From Desulfogranum mediterraneum DSM 13871 (GTDB taxonomy: Bacteria; Desulfobacterota; Desulfobulbia; Desulfobulbales; Desulfobulbaceae): 64,000 bases of DNA. Below, piece by piece: positions 8,752 through 18,520 of the stretch. The notes under the pieces are model-generated. The model saw only the letters and a program-made list of their open reading frames with translations, was not told the DNA's origin and made no database searches. The DNA lies in NCBI RefSeq assembly GCF_000429965.1, contig NZ_KE387004.1, forward strand, positions 127,526 to 191,525. The letters are read 5' to 3'. Numbering within the stretch: position 1 is the stretch's first letter; every line of letters starts with the position of its first letter. The translations under genes were made by a program, and so were the position numbers.

Positions 8752-9693
8752 ATGAAGAAAACACTTCAACTTATTGGACTAATCATCGTCGTTGCCCTGG
8801 CTGTGACGGTTTGGGATGGCTTTTATATTCTCAAAGAGGGCCAGCAGGCCATCATCACCCAATTCGGTGCGCCGGTGGGCGATCCGGTCACCGAGGCGGG
8901 CCTGAAACTCAAGATGCCCTTTATCCAGGATATCCGCCTCTTTGAAAAGAAGATCCTCATCTGGGACGGTGAGCCCAACCAGATCCCCACCAATGACAAG
9001 ACCTTCATCTACCTGGACACCACCGCCCGCTGGCGGATTACCGACGCCCTCCGCTTTCTGGAGGCAGTGGGCAGTGAAAGTCGGGCTCGCTCCCTCCTGG
9101 ATGACATCCTTGACGGTACCCTGCGTGACCTGGTCAACAAGAACAACCTGATCGAGATCATCCGCAGCTCCGACTGGAGCGAAGAGTACATGATGACCTC
9201 AACCAATCAGTCACGCGATATGTTCACCCCGCCCAAACTGGGACGTGACGGAATCAGTGAGTTGGTCCTGGAGAGCGCCTCCAAGGTCACCCCCCAGTAC
9301 GGTATCGAGCTGATCAACATCATGTTCAAACGGGTCAACTACATCGACTCGGTTCGGGAAAAGGTCTATGACCGGATGATCTCTGAACGGAAACGGATCG
9401 CGGCCGAGAAACGCTCCATGGGTGAGGGCCGTAAGGCCGAGATCCTGGGTCGGGTGGACAAGGAACTCAAGGAGATCACCTCCTCGGCCAAACGTGAGGC
9501 CGTCGAGCTCCGCGGTGCTGCCGATGCAGAGGCGACCAAGATCTACGCCCAGTCCTACTCCGGCAACCCTGAGTTCTATGCCTTTATGAAGAGCCTGGAG
9601 AGCTATCGCCACATTATCACCAACAACACCTCCTTGGTTCTCTCGTCTGACTCAGATCTATTCAAATATCTGGAGAACCTGCAGGTCCAGTAA
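8752..9693 (+). CDS. hflC: FtsH protease modulator HflC
   Basis: A 313-residue partner of HflK. It has an N-terminal signal-anchor (LQLIGLIIVVALAVTVWDGFY), an SPFH domain starting FYILKEGQQAIITQFGAPVG, and the basic RKAEILG and Ala/Glu-rich coiled-coil region. The C-terminus (NPEFYAFMKSLESYRH) matches HflC. It is the second gene of the hflKC operon and is closed by a strong bidirectional terminator 27 bases after its stop. Confidence 0.95.
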   Translation: MKKTLQLIGLIIVVALAVTVWDGFYILKEGQQAIITQFGAPVGDPVTEAGLKLKMPFIQDIRLFEKKILIWDGEPNQIPTNDKTFIYLDTTARWRITDALRFLEAVGSESRARSLLDDILDGTLRDLVNKNNLIEIIRSSDWSEEYMMTSTNQSRDMFTPPKLGRDGISELVLESASKVTPQYGIELINIMFKRVNYIDSVREKVYDRMISERKRIAAEKRSMGEGRKAEILGRVDKELKEITSSAKREAVELRGAADAEATKIYAQSYSGNPEFYAFMKSLESYRHIITNNTSLVLSSDSDLFKYLENLQVQ

Positions 9694-9720
9694 GGCGCCC
9701 CTAGCCTCCTGCCCGTAAAC

Positions 9721-9757
9721 AAAAAAGGCTGTGTCACCTGGTGACACAGCCTTTTTT
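9721..9757. terminator. Bidirectional rho-independent terminator
   Basis: A long perfect stem with a minimal loop, preceded by A6 and followed by T6. It sits between the convergent hflC and the zinc-ribbon hypothetical gene and can serve both. Confidence 0.93.
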
Positions 9758-9786
9758 GCTGGAGCCGGTTCTCTTTCCACCCTGGC

Positions 9787-10461
9787 TCAGTCCAGGATCA
9801 CCCCTGTGCCCTCGTCGGCAAAACTCGGCCGCTGTTCCCGGGAATAGGGAATCCGCCCCCGTTCCTCCAGGAGATCCTCAAAGCGGAGCAGTTCTGTTTC
9901 GTTGCTGATGGCATCAAGCCCCAGTTGTTCAAAGCGACAATCGCAGTGAATCAACTGGCCCCCGCACCAGGGACAGACCTCCACCGGGCAGCCCAACTCA
10001 TGGTGCTCACCGGCAAGCGCATGACAGGCCGGACAGATATCCTCATCCACCTGGAGCGGTTCATAGCTGTGCAGCTCGGCTGGAGCTGCACAGAGCCTCC
10101 GAAAGGCCTCTTCACTCTCAAACTGGAAAAAATCCAAGAGCTCCTGGGCCAGGAAGCCGTCCGCCAGGCTGCCCTGAAACTCAATACCCTCGCTGGAGAC
10201 CAGGTAGAGGTACCCTTCCCGGCCCCCGACCATGGCGCTCAACAGGAAGATGCCATGATGCCGGGCCAGGACCATGATCTCCCGCACCCAGGCCTCCCTG
10301 GCGTCGGGTAGACTCAGATAAAACTCGTGGAGGAGATCCAGGGCTATCTTGTCGTCATGATAGATATCCAGCAGATCTTCTGCCTTGTCCAGGTAGCCGT
10401 CGGGAACGGCATACTCCATGGCCTCTCTGATGGCCTTTCGTAATTCTCGCAAATCCGTCAT
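9787..10461 (-). CDS. Hypothetical protein with C-terminal zinc-ribbon cysteines
   Basis: A 224-residue soluble protein I do not recognise. The first 100 residues are acidic and helical (DLRELRKAIREAMEYAVPDGY). The middle is a mixed domain. At about residues 135-170, CPAC, then CPVEVCPWC and CDC form a likely zinc-binding ribbon. It has no signal peptide or membrane helix. It is a monocistronic gene, convergent with hflC, sharing its terminator. The N-terminal ATG is in a clear gap and the ORF is well formed, so it is real, but its role is unknown. Confidence 0.75.
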   Translation of the reverse strand: MTDLRELRKAIREAMEYAVPDGYLDKAEDLLDIYHDDKIALDLLHEFYLSLPDAREAWVREIMVLARHHGIFLLSAMVGGREGYLYLVSSEGIEFQGSLADGFLAQELLDFFQFESEEAFRRLCAAPAELHSYEPLQVDEDICPACHALAGEHHELGCPVEVCPWCGGQLIHCDCRFEQLGLDAISNETELLRFEDLLEERGRIPYSREQRPSFADEGTGVILD

Positions 10462-10568
10462 TCCTCTACCGATGCAATCGTTTATTATAATTCGTAAAGA
10501 GTCAGCGATTCCAGTGGTGAAAAAACTTGCCCCCAGAACCGGAAGATCGACTCCGCCGGTCTCCCTGC

Positions 10569-10596
10569 TTGTATTTTTTTGAGTATCGAGTATACT
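10569..10596 (+). promoter_or_regulatory. Candidate sigma70 promoter for gltA
   Basis: TTGTAT, a 16-base spacer and TATACT stand in the 375-base gap before citrate synthase, giving a leader of about 235 bases. Nothing else is recognisable in this gap. Confidence 0.45.
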
Positions 10597-10836
10597 ATTT
10601 ATGTTTAATATTGATTAACTGAACAGTCCCCAACCGGGAAAAAGCTGCCCCTGCCAGGGTGCACTCTTTCCAGCAACGGAATCGATACCACGCCTCGCCA
10701 GTCTACCTGAACCAGGTGGTCGTCGCATCTTTTTTCTGAGGTGTCCTTATAGCCAGGAATTAGCCGAACTGCCTATCCCGCTCTCGTGGGGGCATGCTCT
10801 TTATTATTTACCTTTACCACCAGGTACCTTGAACCT

Positions 10837-12141
10837 ATGACAGAGACTGTAAAAAACACTACCCATGCCCAGCTGATCATCGGCGACAAGCAATACCAAC
10901 TCCCTATTCTCAAAGGATCTCAGGGAGATAAGGCCATAGATATCTCCCGACTCCACAAAGAGACCGGCTTATTCACCTATGATATCGGCTCAAAGAACTC
11001 CGCCACCTGCAGTAGTTCCATAACCTACCTGGACGGCAACAAGGGGATCTTGCGCTATCGCGGCTATGACATTGAAGATCTGGCGGAAAAATGTCTCTTT
11101 ATCGAAGTCGCCTATCTCCTGATCCATAACAAACTGCCCAACCGGGAAGAACTTGAGGACTTCCGGATTCTCCTGGAGGAGTATGCCCTGCTCCATGAGG
11201 ATATGATCCATTTCTTTGATCATTTCCCGCCCAACGCCTCACCCATGGCCATCCTTTCGGTGATGGTCAACTCTCTGGCCAACTATTATCCGGAGATGGG
11301 TGGGGACCCGCTGCTCAACATCAACGATACCGCCGGTCGACTGATCTCCAAGATCCGGACCATTGCCGCCTTTTCCTACAAGAAGTCCATTGGTCATCCC
11401 CTGGTATACCCGCGCAATGACCTCTCCTACTGCGGTAACTTTCTCAATATGATGTTTGATACCCCGGTTCGTCCCTATACGGTTCAGCCCGAGGTGGTTG
11501 CCGCCATGAACAAGCTGCTCATCCTCCATGCAGACCATGAACAGAACTGCTCGACTTCAGCAGTCCGCCTGGTGGGCAGCGCCGGAGTGAACCTCTATGC
11601 CTCCATCTCTGCCGGGATCAATGCCCTCTGGGGCCCCCTGCATGGCGGCGCCAATGAGGCGGTGATCCAGATGCTCGAGGCCATCCACCGCGACGGCAAC
11701 GACTACAAGAAGTATGTGGCCAAGGCCAAGGACAAGAATGATCCCTTTCGCCTCTCCGGATTCGGCCACAGGGTCTACCGCACCTATGACCCCCGCGGCA
11801 CCATCATCAAGAAGGCCTGTGACGGTATCCTGGCGGTGATGAACGTCTCTGATCCGCTGCTGGAGATCGCCCAGAACCTGGAGGAGATCGCCCGTAACGA
11901 TGACTACTTCATCAGCCGCAACCTCTATCCCAACGTGGACTTCTACTCGGGTATCATCTACCGGGCCATCGGCATCCCCACAGATATGTTCACGGTGATG
12001 TTTGCCCTGGGCCGCCTGCCCGGCTGGATTGCCCAGTGGAAGGAGATGCGGGAAGATCCGGCCACCAAGATCGTCCGCCCCCGCCAGATATACACCGGTG
12101 AACAGGCAAGGATCTTTCAACCCCTGGGTGAGCGATTCTAA
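10837..12141 (+). CDS. gltA: Citrate synthase (type I)
   Basis: A 434-residue enzyme that condenses acetyl-CoA with oxaloacetate at the entry of the citrate cycle. The three catalytic histidine regions and the aspartate are visible: HADHEQNCSTSAVR, GPLHGGANEAVIQML, GFGHRVYRTYDPRG, and NVDFYSGIIY. Its length and N-terminal beta-rich extension are those of the NADH-regulated type I (GltA) group. I chose ATG 10837 over the in-frame ATG 10786 because it gives the usual length; the Shine-Dalgarno is weak either way. It is monocistronic with a long leader. Confidence 0.95.
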   Translation: MTETVKNTTHAQLIIGDKQYQLPILKGSQGDKAIDISRLHKETGLFTYDIGSKNSATCSSSITYLDGNKGILRYRGYDIEDLAEKCLFIEVAYLLIHNKLPNREELEDFRILLEEYALLHEDMIHFFDHFPPNASPMAILSVMVNSLANYYPEMGGDPLLNINDTAGRLISKIRTIAAFSYKKSIGHPLVYPRNDLSYCGNFLNMMFDTPVRPYTVQPEVVAAMNKLLILHADHEQNCSTSAVRLVGSAGVNLYASISAGINALWGPLHGGANEAVIQMLEAIHRDGNDYKKYVAKAKDKNDPFRLSGFGHRVYRTYDPRGTIIKKACDGILAVMNVSDPLLEIAQNLEEIARNDDYFISRNLYPNVDFYSGIIYRAIGIPTDMFTVMFALGRLPGWIAQWKEMREDPATKIVRPRQIYTGEQARIFQPLGERF

Positions 12142-12319
12142 AGGGGTCTTGAAAAAGAACACTCAGATCGCTCCCCCAGGAAGAGGCCGGCAGCACCCAG
12201 TGGAGGCGGACCACTGTTGCCCCTCAGCCAGATCAAGAGGCGTGGAAAGGCAGCCTAGCTCGCTTGCACCCCGAAGCAAGCTGCTGATTAGAACCCGGGT
12301 AAAAACGCTCTGCCCAAGC

Positions 12320-13744
12320 CTAAAACCGCACCCGTACCCGGAAGCTTAAGTCTACCCTTCCCTTGGCAGGGACGATCAGGTTCCAGGCCAACAGGTTGGC
12401 CTCCTCCCTGGCCCCCCTGTGGGAGGAGGCAATCAGTTCCCAGTCACCTGGCACCGGTTCCTCCACCCGGATGGTCACGGCCTCCGGCTTGCCATTTTTC
12501 AAGGTCAGTGCATACTCGGACTCCACCACCCGGCGAGTACCCTCCCCTGCGGAGAGCTGTTTAAAGTCGGTCTGTTTTTTCTCCGCAGTCAGATCAAAGG
12601 CCTCACCCAATTTCAAACGCACCACCTCCTGGGCCGGTACATGATCGGTCCTGTCTTCGCCGACAAACTGAAGAGATCCCTTTGGATCTCGTTTATAGAC
12701 CCGGACAATGCCGGCAGGAAGGGGGTCACCCAGGCCTGAAGCGCGCTCATTTTTCAACTCCAGCTCCACCCCGACCTTGGGTGTACGATCAAGCCGGCCT
12801 GCCCTGGAGAGAAAATATGAAGACTGACCTTTGAGGAGATAGTGCTTCTCACAGACCACCTCGGCAGCCCGCATCAGGCTCATCTGTTTCTGCTGGTTAT
12901 CGCCGATGGTGGTCCTTCTTCCCAGGGTGTAGAGGTGATAGTCAAAGATGGACTCTTCCTGCATAACCCCCATCTCCCGCCCCTGGGCCGCCTTCATAAG
13001 GTAGGGCCCGGGAGGGTGCACCCCCTGCTTCTGCACCAGATTCACCTCTCCTGCCACCAGCTGCAGCCCGCTATCATGGTAACTGACTCCGCTCTCGTTG
13101 CTCAGGGTGACCCACCCTTGAAGCAGGAGCCGATCCTCCTGGTCGTTGAGTTCGGCAATGTAATCCGCCTGCCACGACATTCCCTGGGTCAGGTAGGTAA
13201 GCTCCACCGTCCGTTCCCCTGACGCCTCGGCCTCGATGAGCATGGTCAGGGTCGGCCGATCACGCAAATCGGCAGGCAGGTCGGGAAAACGCAGCTGTCC
13301 CTTGAAGTCGGTGATGATGCCCTCCTTGGTCCTGAGCACCACTCCGTCTGCGGTGCTGAGCACCCGGGCCGGCTGCAGCCGTTCTGCTCCGCTGACAGGG
13401 TTGATGGAGGAGAGCAGGACCTCACGACCGACATACTTCTGCAGCAGGGATTGGGGAGAGAGCAGGTCGTACACAAAGGTCTGCTCAAGGACCTGTAGCC
13501 CTTCAGCGCTCAGGAAGGCGGTTTCCGGCTTGATCCGACTGCTCACCTCACGAAAGGCCAGGGTATTGACACCCTCTCCCAGAGTAAGGGACCGCTTATC
13601 CCGAACCAGGGCAAGATCATGGTTATAGATGGTAATCTGGAGTTCCTGATGATCCTCAGCCGTTGAAACCACCTCCTGGGCAGGGCAGAGACCGGGAAGG
13701 AGGAGGACGATTATCAGGACACGACACAGCAAGGGATGCAACAT
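12320..13744 (-). CDS. Exported DUF4139-domain protein
   Basis: A 474-residue exported protein with a signal peptide (VLIIVLLLPGLCPAQ, cleavage near residue 22). An N-terminal beta-rich part (ITIYNHDLALVRDKRSLTL) is followed by the DUF4139 fold (WQADYIAELNDQEDRLLLQGWVT, later VVESEYALTLKNGKPEAVT). DUF4139 proteins are common in bacterial envelopes and have no fixed biochemical role. The gene is convergent with gltA and has no operon partner. Confidence 0.8.
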   Translation of the reverse strand: MLHPLLCRVLIIVLLLPGLCPAQEVVSTAEDHQELQITIYNHDLALVRDKRSLTLGEGVNTLAFREVSSRIKPETAFLSAEGLQVLEQTFVYDLLSPQSLLQKYVGREVLLSSINPVSGAERLQPARVLSTADGVVLRTKEGIITDFKGQLRFPDLPADLRDRPTLTMLIEAEASGERTVELTYLTQGMSWQADYIAELNDQEDRLLLQGWVTLSNESGVSYHDSGLQLVAGEVNLVQKQGVHPPGPYLMKAAQGREMGVMQEESIFDYHLYTLGRRTTIGDNQQKQMSLMRAAEVVCEKHYLLKGQSSYFLSRAGRLDRTPKVGVELELKNERASGLGDPLPAGIVRVYKRDPKGSLQFVGEDRTDHVPAQEVVRLKLGEAFDLTAEKKQTDFKQLSAGEGTRRVVESEYALTLKNGKPEAVTIRVEEPVPGDWELIASSHRGAREEANLLAWNLIVPAKGRVDLSFRVRVRF

Positions 13745-13832
13745 GGCTCACTCTCCTGTACAGGTAATTACAAAACCGAACTACGATGTTATGACAGGAG
13801 TGTACCACACAGGGGGAAAATGGAAAGGCGAC

Positions 13833-14210
13833 CTAGACTCGGCCAATGGAACTTCGGGCAATGAAACGGCGCAAACCCGACTGCTGCTCATGGTTGAGGG
13901 TGTCAAAGGCCACCCGCACCTTCTTGGTTTGCAAGACACTGAAAAGGGGAGGAAAAAGGACCGATTCATCCACCTTGCCTACAGGTATTTGCTGGAGATA
14001 GGTTTCCTGCTCATAGGAGAGCAGATCTATAAACAGGGGAAAGAGATGTTTCTTGTCTAAAACCACGAATTGGACCGCCATGCCGGCTTCACTGATATCC
14101 TCGATGGTACAGGGGATGGACTCCAAAAAGGCGAAGGTCCCCTCTCGTACCTTAAAACGTGGATACCTGCGTCGCTCTTTCCGGCTCAACGCATCTCTCT
14201 TCTCCCCCAT
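13833..14210 (-). CDS. PilZ-domain protein (probable c-di-GMP binding)
   Basis: A 125-residue single-domain PilZ protein. Both cyclic-di-GMP contact motifs are visible: an RxxxR-type patch at the N-terminus (ERRRYPRFKVREG) and the D/NxSxxG motif as DISEAGMAVQF. No output domain is attached, so it should act by protein-protein contact. It stands alone between the DUF4139 gene and a 43-codon small gene. Confidence 0.8.
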   Translation of the reverse strand: MGEKRDALSRKERRRYPRFKVREGTFAFLESIPCTIEDISEAGMAVQFVVLDKKHLFPLFIDLLSYEQETYLQQIPVGKVDESVLFPPLFSVLQTKKVRVAFDTLNHEQQSGLRRFIARSSIGRV

Positions 14211-14374
14211 GGTATCTTCTCTACTTAGATTTCAGGGCCGCCTGATCAGTGGGCCACCCCGTTCAAAGCCGGACAGGCGCTGGCTCCGAGGTATACAGGA
14301 AAATGTATCAGGGCCGGCGAAGGAGTCCCAAAGATACCTTTTCCGGATAACGCCGAGGTCACCGCAGCTGCCCA

Positions 14375-14506
14375 TCATGCAGGGTGCTCCTTATAGGCGT
14401 TAACCAGTTGACAGTATTCGCAGACCAGTTGCCAACGTTGAGCAGGGCGTAATTGGAAATAAATAGGGCTCAGCATCAAGATTCGGATCGCTTCACGGGG
14501 ATTCAT
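14375..14506 (-). CDS. Small 43-residue protein, unknown function
   Basis: A short gene with a very good initiation site: AGGGAGGT sits seven bases before ATG 14506. The 43-residue product starts MNPREAIRILMLSPIYF and ends LVCEYCQLVNAYKEHPA. It contains a hydrophobic LSPIYFQLR stretch and two cysteines spaced CEYC. The reading frame contrasts with its surroundings, which are otherwise non-coding. I do not recognise it. It lies between polA and the PilZ gene, all on the minus strand. Confidence 0.6.
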   Translation of the reverse strand: MNPREAIRILMLSPIYFQLRPAQRWQLVCEYCQLVNAYKEHPA

Positions 14507-14749
14507 AACCTTACCTCCCTATTAGGTGAATCTATGCCTTTACTAATGCAAAAGACATTCCACTTGGGATGCGTTATTTAACCCTACTCACCGCTCTATA
14601 CAACACAATCGGCCCTGAAAAGACAACCTGAAATCCGGAATAACGGAGCTTTTCTCTATTTTTCCAATTCTACGCATAAATGTCTCCCCGTGTCCAGGCT
14701 CCTTCTGAGCCGGCCCAGGAGACTGTCGCCCGAAGACAACATCAGCAGC

Positions 14750-17434
14750 CTACTCCTTGCCAAGATTCTGACCATGATGCAGCTGCACCGTCAAAGGTAC
14801 GTCCAGCGAGACGGCAGACTCCATCGCATCCTGCAACATCCCGGAAACCCTGTCCAACTCCGGTTCAGGGACCTCAAGTACCAGCTCATCATGGATCTGG
14901 AGAATTAAATGTGCCTGGGAGCGCAAGCCCTTCAAGCCTTCATCGACCCGAAGCATGGCCAGCTTCATAATATCTGCTGCAGTCCCCTGAATGGGGGTGT
15001 TGATCGCTATACGCTCGGCAAACTCACGCCTGCTTTTGTTTTTACTGTGAATATCCGGGAGAAAACGCCTTCTGCCTGAAAGGGTGGTCACATACCCGTC
15101 TTCTCTGGCCTGCTCCACCACCTTGACCATAAATTCTTGAATTCCGGAAAAATGACCAAAGTAGCGATCAATAAAGGTCTGAGCCTCCTTTCGACTCAGG
15201 TCAAGCTGGTTGGCCAGGCCGTAACTGGACATCCCGTAGACAATGCCGAAGTTAATGGTCTTGGCCACCCGCCGCATCTCCGAGGTGACCAGCTCCGGGG
15301 CCACAGAGAACACCTCTGATGCCGTTTGGCGATGGATATCCCCCCCTCCACGGAAGGCATTGAGCAGTTCCTGGTCCTGGGAATAATGGGCCATCACCCG
15401 CAGGTCGACCTGGGAATAGTCACCGGAGAGCAATACCCAGCCAGGCTCCACCGTGAACGAGGAGCGAATGCGCCTCCCCTCTTCGCTGCGGATCGGGATA
15501 TTCTGCAGATTGGGATTACTGGAACTGAGCCGGCCGGTGGCGGTGCCGCATTGATTGTAGGAGGTATACACCCTGCCACTCTCCGGATTGCGCAGCTCAG
15601 AGAGCTTATCCACATAGGTTGATTTCAACTTGGCCAGGTTGCGATAGCTCAGCACCAGGGCCGGCAGTTCGTGCTGGCCGGCCAGCTTCTCCAGGACCTT
15701 GACATCGGTGGACCAGCCGGTCTTGGTCTTCCTGCCCTTGGGCAACTGCAGATCTTCAAAGAGGACCTCCCCCAACTGCCGGGGGGACTGAATATTGAAG
15801 GTCTTACCGGCTACCCGATAGATGGCCTGCTCACAGTCCTCAAGGCGCAGGCCAAACTCCTCAGCCAGCCCCTCCAGGACCTGGGCATCAACCACAATGC
15901 CGGTGTTCTCCATGGCGGCAAGCACCCGGACCAGTGGCCCCTCCACCTCTGCCATCAGGGAGAGGATGCCCCACTGGGACAGGGTCTCCTGCTGGCCAAG
16001 ATAGAGCCGGTAACTGCCATAGACGTCCTCACAGCTGTAATCCTTGGCAGCCTCAACCGGGACCCGGGTAAAGGCATCATCGCTCTTATCGCCCTGGACC
16101 ACCTCGCTGAAGGGAGTCAACCGCAGATCGATCTCCGCACAGAGGTCATCCAACTTGTAGGAACGCCTGCCCGGATCGAGCAACCAGGCCCCCACCATGG
16201 TATCGTGCAGGGGGCCGCCCAGACGAATAGCGCCGTTCTGGGGAGCGGCCAGAACCGCATAATCATACTTGAGGTTATGGCCGATCTTGGTGGCAGTGGT
16301 GTTCTCCAGGATCGGTCTGAGCATCGCCAGCAAACGTTCCCGATCCAGCTGTCCGGGAGCCGGACTGCCGTCTGCCAGCAGGTGCCCGCAGGGCAGATAC
16401 CAGGCCGCAGTCTCGTCTATGCAGAAGGAGATACCCACCAGCTTCGCCCGGCGGGGATCCAGGGAATCGGTTTCCGTGTCCAGCACCCAGCTGTCGGCAG
16501 CTTCCAGTTGGTGACAGAGTTTGGCCAGGGCCTCCTCGTCCTGGATCAGCTGAAAATGCTCAGTCGGCACTGCCGCTGCCCGGACTTCGTTTTTCAAGAG
16601 GGTGTGGAACTCCAGCTCGGTAAAGAGGCTGCGCAGCCTATCCTGGTCTGCAGCATCAGAGCCGCCATAGCTGTAGGCAGGCAACGCTTCCTGAACATGG
16701 GCCTGGTGGTTGAGCCGGATCAACTCCCTGGAGAGAAAAGCATCCGCCTTATGGGCGATGATCCGCTCGGTCATCTTGGAGGGCTTCAACTCACCAACCG
16801 CCCCATAGAGTCCCTCCAGGGTCTGGTAGCTGCTGAGCAGCTTCTGGGCAGTCTTGGGACCGACTCCGGGCACGCCCGGGATGTTGTCGGCACTGTCGCC
16901 GGTCAGGGCAAAGTAATCCAGCAGACCGACAGGGCTCACCCCATACTTCTCTGCCACCGCGGCCTCATCCATGGTGCGATTATTCATCGGATCCCACAGC
17001 GAGACCTGGGGAGAGACCAGCTGCAACAGGTCCTTGTCCCCGGAGACAATCACCACCCGATGGCCCTGGTCTGTCAGGGCCCTGACCGCAGAGGCGATCA
17101 GATCATCGGCCTCCTGCCCCTCTTCAATCAGGCTGAGGATATTGTAGGCAGCAACCAGCTCCCGGATATAGGGGATCTGGGGAACCAGGTCCTCGGGCAT
17201 GGAGGGTCGGTTGGCCTTGTACTGGGGATAGAGTGCATGCCTGAAGACCGGCCCGCGACTGTCAAAGGCCACGGCCAGGTATTGCGGGTTCTTCTCCTTG
17301 ATCAGCTTCCGCAGGATGGTGGTAAAGCCGAACACGGCATGGGTTGGCAGGCCGGTGGAGTTGGTCAGGGGCTTAATGGCATGGTAGGCCCTATAGATAT
17401 AGGCACTTCCATCGATCAGGTAAATTTCAGACAT
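14750..17434 (-). CDS. polA: DNA polymerase I
   Basis: An 894-residue repair and Okazaki-processing polymerase with all three domains. The 5' nuclease spans residues 1 to about 290 (IYLIDGSAYIYRAYHAI, then NIPGVPGVGPKTA). The 3'-5' exonuclease retains its acidic residues (WVLDTETDSLD, KIGHNLKYDYAVL). The polymerase part has motif A (GDYSQVDLRVMAHYS), the O-helix (RRVAKTINFGIVYGMS) and motif C (HDELVLEVPE). I placed the start at ATG 17434 (MSEIYLIDG); the frame extends upstream only through a terminator. All catalytic residues I can check are present. Confidence 0.96.
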   Translation of the reverse strand: MSEIYLIDGSAYIYRAYHAIKPLTNSTGLPTHAVFGFTTILRKLIKEKNPQYLAVAFDSRGPVFRHALYPQYKANRPSMPEDLVPQIPYIRELVAAYNILSLIEEGQEADDLIASAVRALTDQGHRVVIVSGDKDLLQLVSPQVSLWDPMNNRTMDEAAVAEKYGVSPVGLLDYFALTGDSADNIPGVPGVGPKTAQKLLSSYQTLEGLYGAVGELKPSKMTERIIAHKADAFLSRELIRLNHQAHVQEALPAYSYGGSDAADQDRLRSLFTELEFHTLLKNEVRAAAVPTEHFQLIQDEEALAKLCHQLEAADSWVLDTETDSLDPRRAKLVGISFCIDETAAWYLPCGHLLADGSPAPGQLDRERLLAMLRPILENTTATKIGHNLKYDYAVLAAPQNGAIRLGGPLHDTMVGAWLLDPGRRSYKLDDLCAEIDLRLTPFSEVVQGDKSDDAFTRVPVEAAKDYSCEDVYGSYRLYLGQQETLSQWGILSLMAEVEGPLVRVLAAMENTGIVVDAQVLEGLAEEFGLRLEDCEQAIYRVAGKTFNIQSPRQLGEVLFEDLQLPKGRKTKTGWSTDVKVLEKLAGQHELPALVLSYRNLAKLKSTYVDKLSELRNPESGRVYTSYNQCGTATGRLSSSNPNLQNIPIRSEEGRRIRSSFTVEPGWVLLSGDYSQVDLRVMAHYSQDQELLNAFRGGGDIHRQTASEVFSVAPELVTSEMRRVAKTINFGIVYGMSSYGLANQLDLSRKEAQTFIDRYFGHFSGIQEFMVKVVEQAREDGYVTTLSGRRRFLPDIHSKNKSRREFAERIAINTPIQGTAADIMKLAMLRVDEGLKGLRSQAHLILQIHDELVLEVPEPELDRVSGMLQDAMESAVSLDVPLTVQLHHGQNLGKE

Positions 17435-17514
17435 GGAGGGTATCTTTGCAGAGCTAAGTTGAGGATCGAGACCGTAGCAGGGTTGGCAACAGCGCAGACC
17501 CGGAAAGAGCAGAC

Positions 17515-17545
17515 AATAAAAAACCCCTGCCCAGGGGCAGGGGTT
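17515..17545 (-). terminator. Terminator after the HPF-cold-shock gene
   Basis: On the minus strand, a GC-rich stem (AACCCCTGCC with its complement) is followed by a T run. It lies between the upstream HPF-like gene and polA, separating the two transcripts. Confidence 0.85.
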
Positions 17546-17567
17546 GATCAACTGGAAAAAAAAACGA

Positions 17568-18113
17568 TCAGGCAGCGGCACTCTTCACCCAGGAGGCCTG
17601 GGGTCCCTTGTCGCCCTCTTCAACGAGACACATCACGGCATCCCCTTCGGCCAGATCATCGATGGAGATGTCCTTTAAGGCGCCGGCATGGAAGAAGATC
17701 TCCTGGTTATCGCCGGTGACGATAAAACCATACGCCTCCTCGGAAAAGAGTTTTCTGATCACCCCGGTGGCCGGGGCATCGATGCTTGCCCCATGCGGGG
17801 CTTTAGCGTTTTTATGGTTCTGCTTCTTGCGCACAATCTCTTTTAACTGCAGACCCAGTACATCAAAAGCTTCAACCAGCAGTGGCCGGACCATCTCTCC
17901 CCAACGTTTAACCACGACGGTATCGTTGGGTACAGAGGCGACCAGACGCACCTCATATCCTCCCTCCTTATACCCTGGGGTAGCCTCAATCGTTACGCGC
18001 AGATGAAGAACGAAGTTCGCGTAATGTCGGATTAACTTATCGCGTTCTCCTTCGATTTTTTCCTGCCAGCTCTTCCGCATCTCGAGATTTTTGGCTTCGA
18101 TTTTCAATTCCAT
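17568..18113 (-). CDS. Ribosome hibernation factor (HPF/RaiA) fused to a cold-shock domain
   Basis: A 181-residue fusion. Residues 1 to about 95 follow the S30AE/HPF-RaiA fold (MELKIEAKNLEMRKSWQEKI, then YEVRLVASVPNDTVVVKRWG). Residues about 115-181 are a cold-shock domain with RNP1/RNP2-like patches (AYGFIVTG and EIFFHAGAL). The protein should bind the 30S decoding region and RNA in stress or stationary phase. I chose the second in-frame ATG (18113) because GGAGG is six bases upstream of it but only one base from the first. Transcription ends at the adjacent terminator. Confidence 0.87.
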   Translation of the reverse strand: MELKIEAKNLEMRKSWQEKIEGERDKLIRHYANFVLHLRVTIEATPGYKEGGYEVRLVASVPNDTVVVKRWGEMVRPLLVEAFDVLGLQLKEIVRKKQNHKNAKAPHGASIDAPATGVIRKLFSEEAYGFIVTGDNQEIFFHAGALKDISIDDLAEGDAVMCLVEEGDKGPQASWVKSAAA

Positions 18114-18520
18114 ATACATCCTCCACTAATGATAGCGTCAGCGACCCCATTGTCGCTCTTCCCTGGTCCATGCCTCTCCTCCGGCCACTTTCATACGCAA
18201 AAGGCGCACTACTACCCCGACTATAGCAGGCACGATTTTGACACAGGGGAACGTACAAAAGAGGAGGGATATAAGAAGGGGTGAGACATAACCATACTTC
18301 AACTATAGCCACGGATGAGCCCCGAAATCAAGAGCAAGATGAGAGCAGGACTCGAATAATATTTTTTCCCTCACCTTCCGAGGCGAACAATCATGGCGGC
18401 GGCGCCGGGCAAGCCCCCCTGGGGTCCTCACTAGAGCCCAGGGCAAAGGACAACAAACAATCCGGCAGAGGAACCTACATTCTCTTGACGCCCTGAGCCT
18501 CCCCCGGTTAGAGTCAGATC
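18114..18520. other. Divergent intergenic region, no gene
   Basis: About 400 bases separate the hibernation-factor gene (minus) from hemH (plus) and must hold both promoters. A minus-strand TATAGT at 18221-18226 is a possible -10 element for the former. I see no reliable reading frame or repeat. Confidence 0.5.

Noticed and set aside
15671-17719. 682-codon plus-strand frame opposite polA
   Set aside because: It lies entirely antisense to a complete DNA polymerase I gene and has a Gly/Gln/His-rich, non-protein-like composition.
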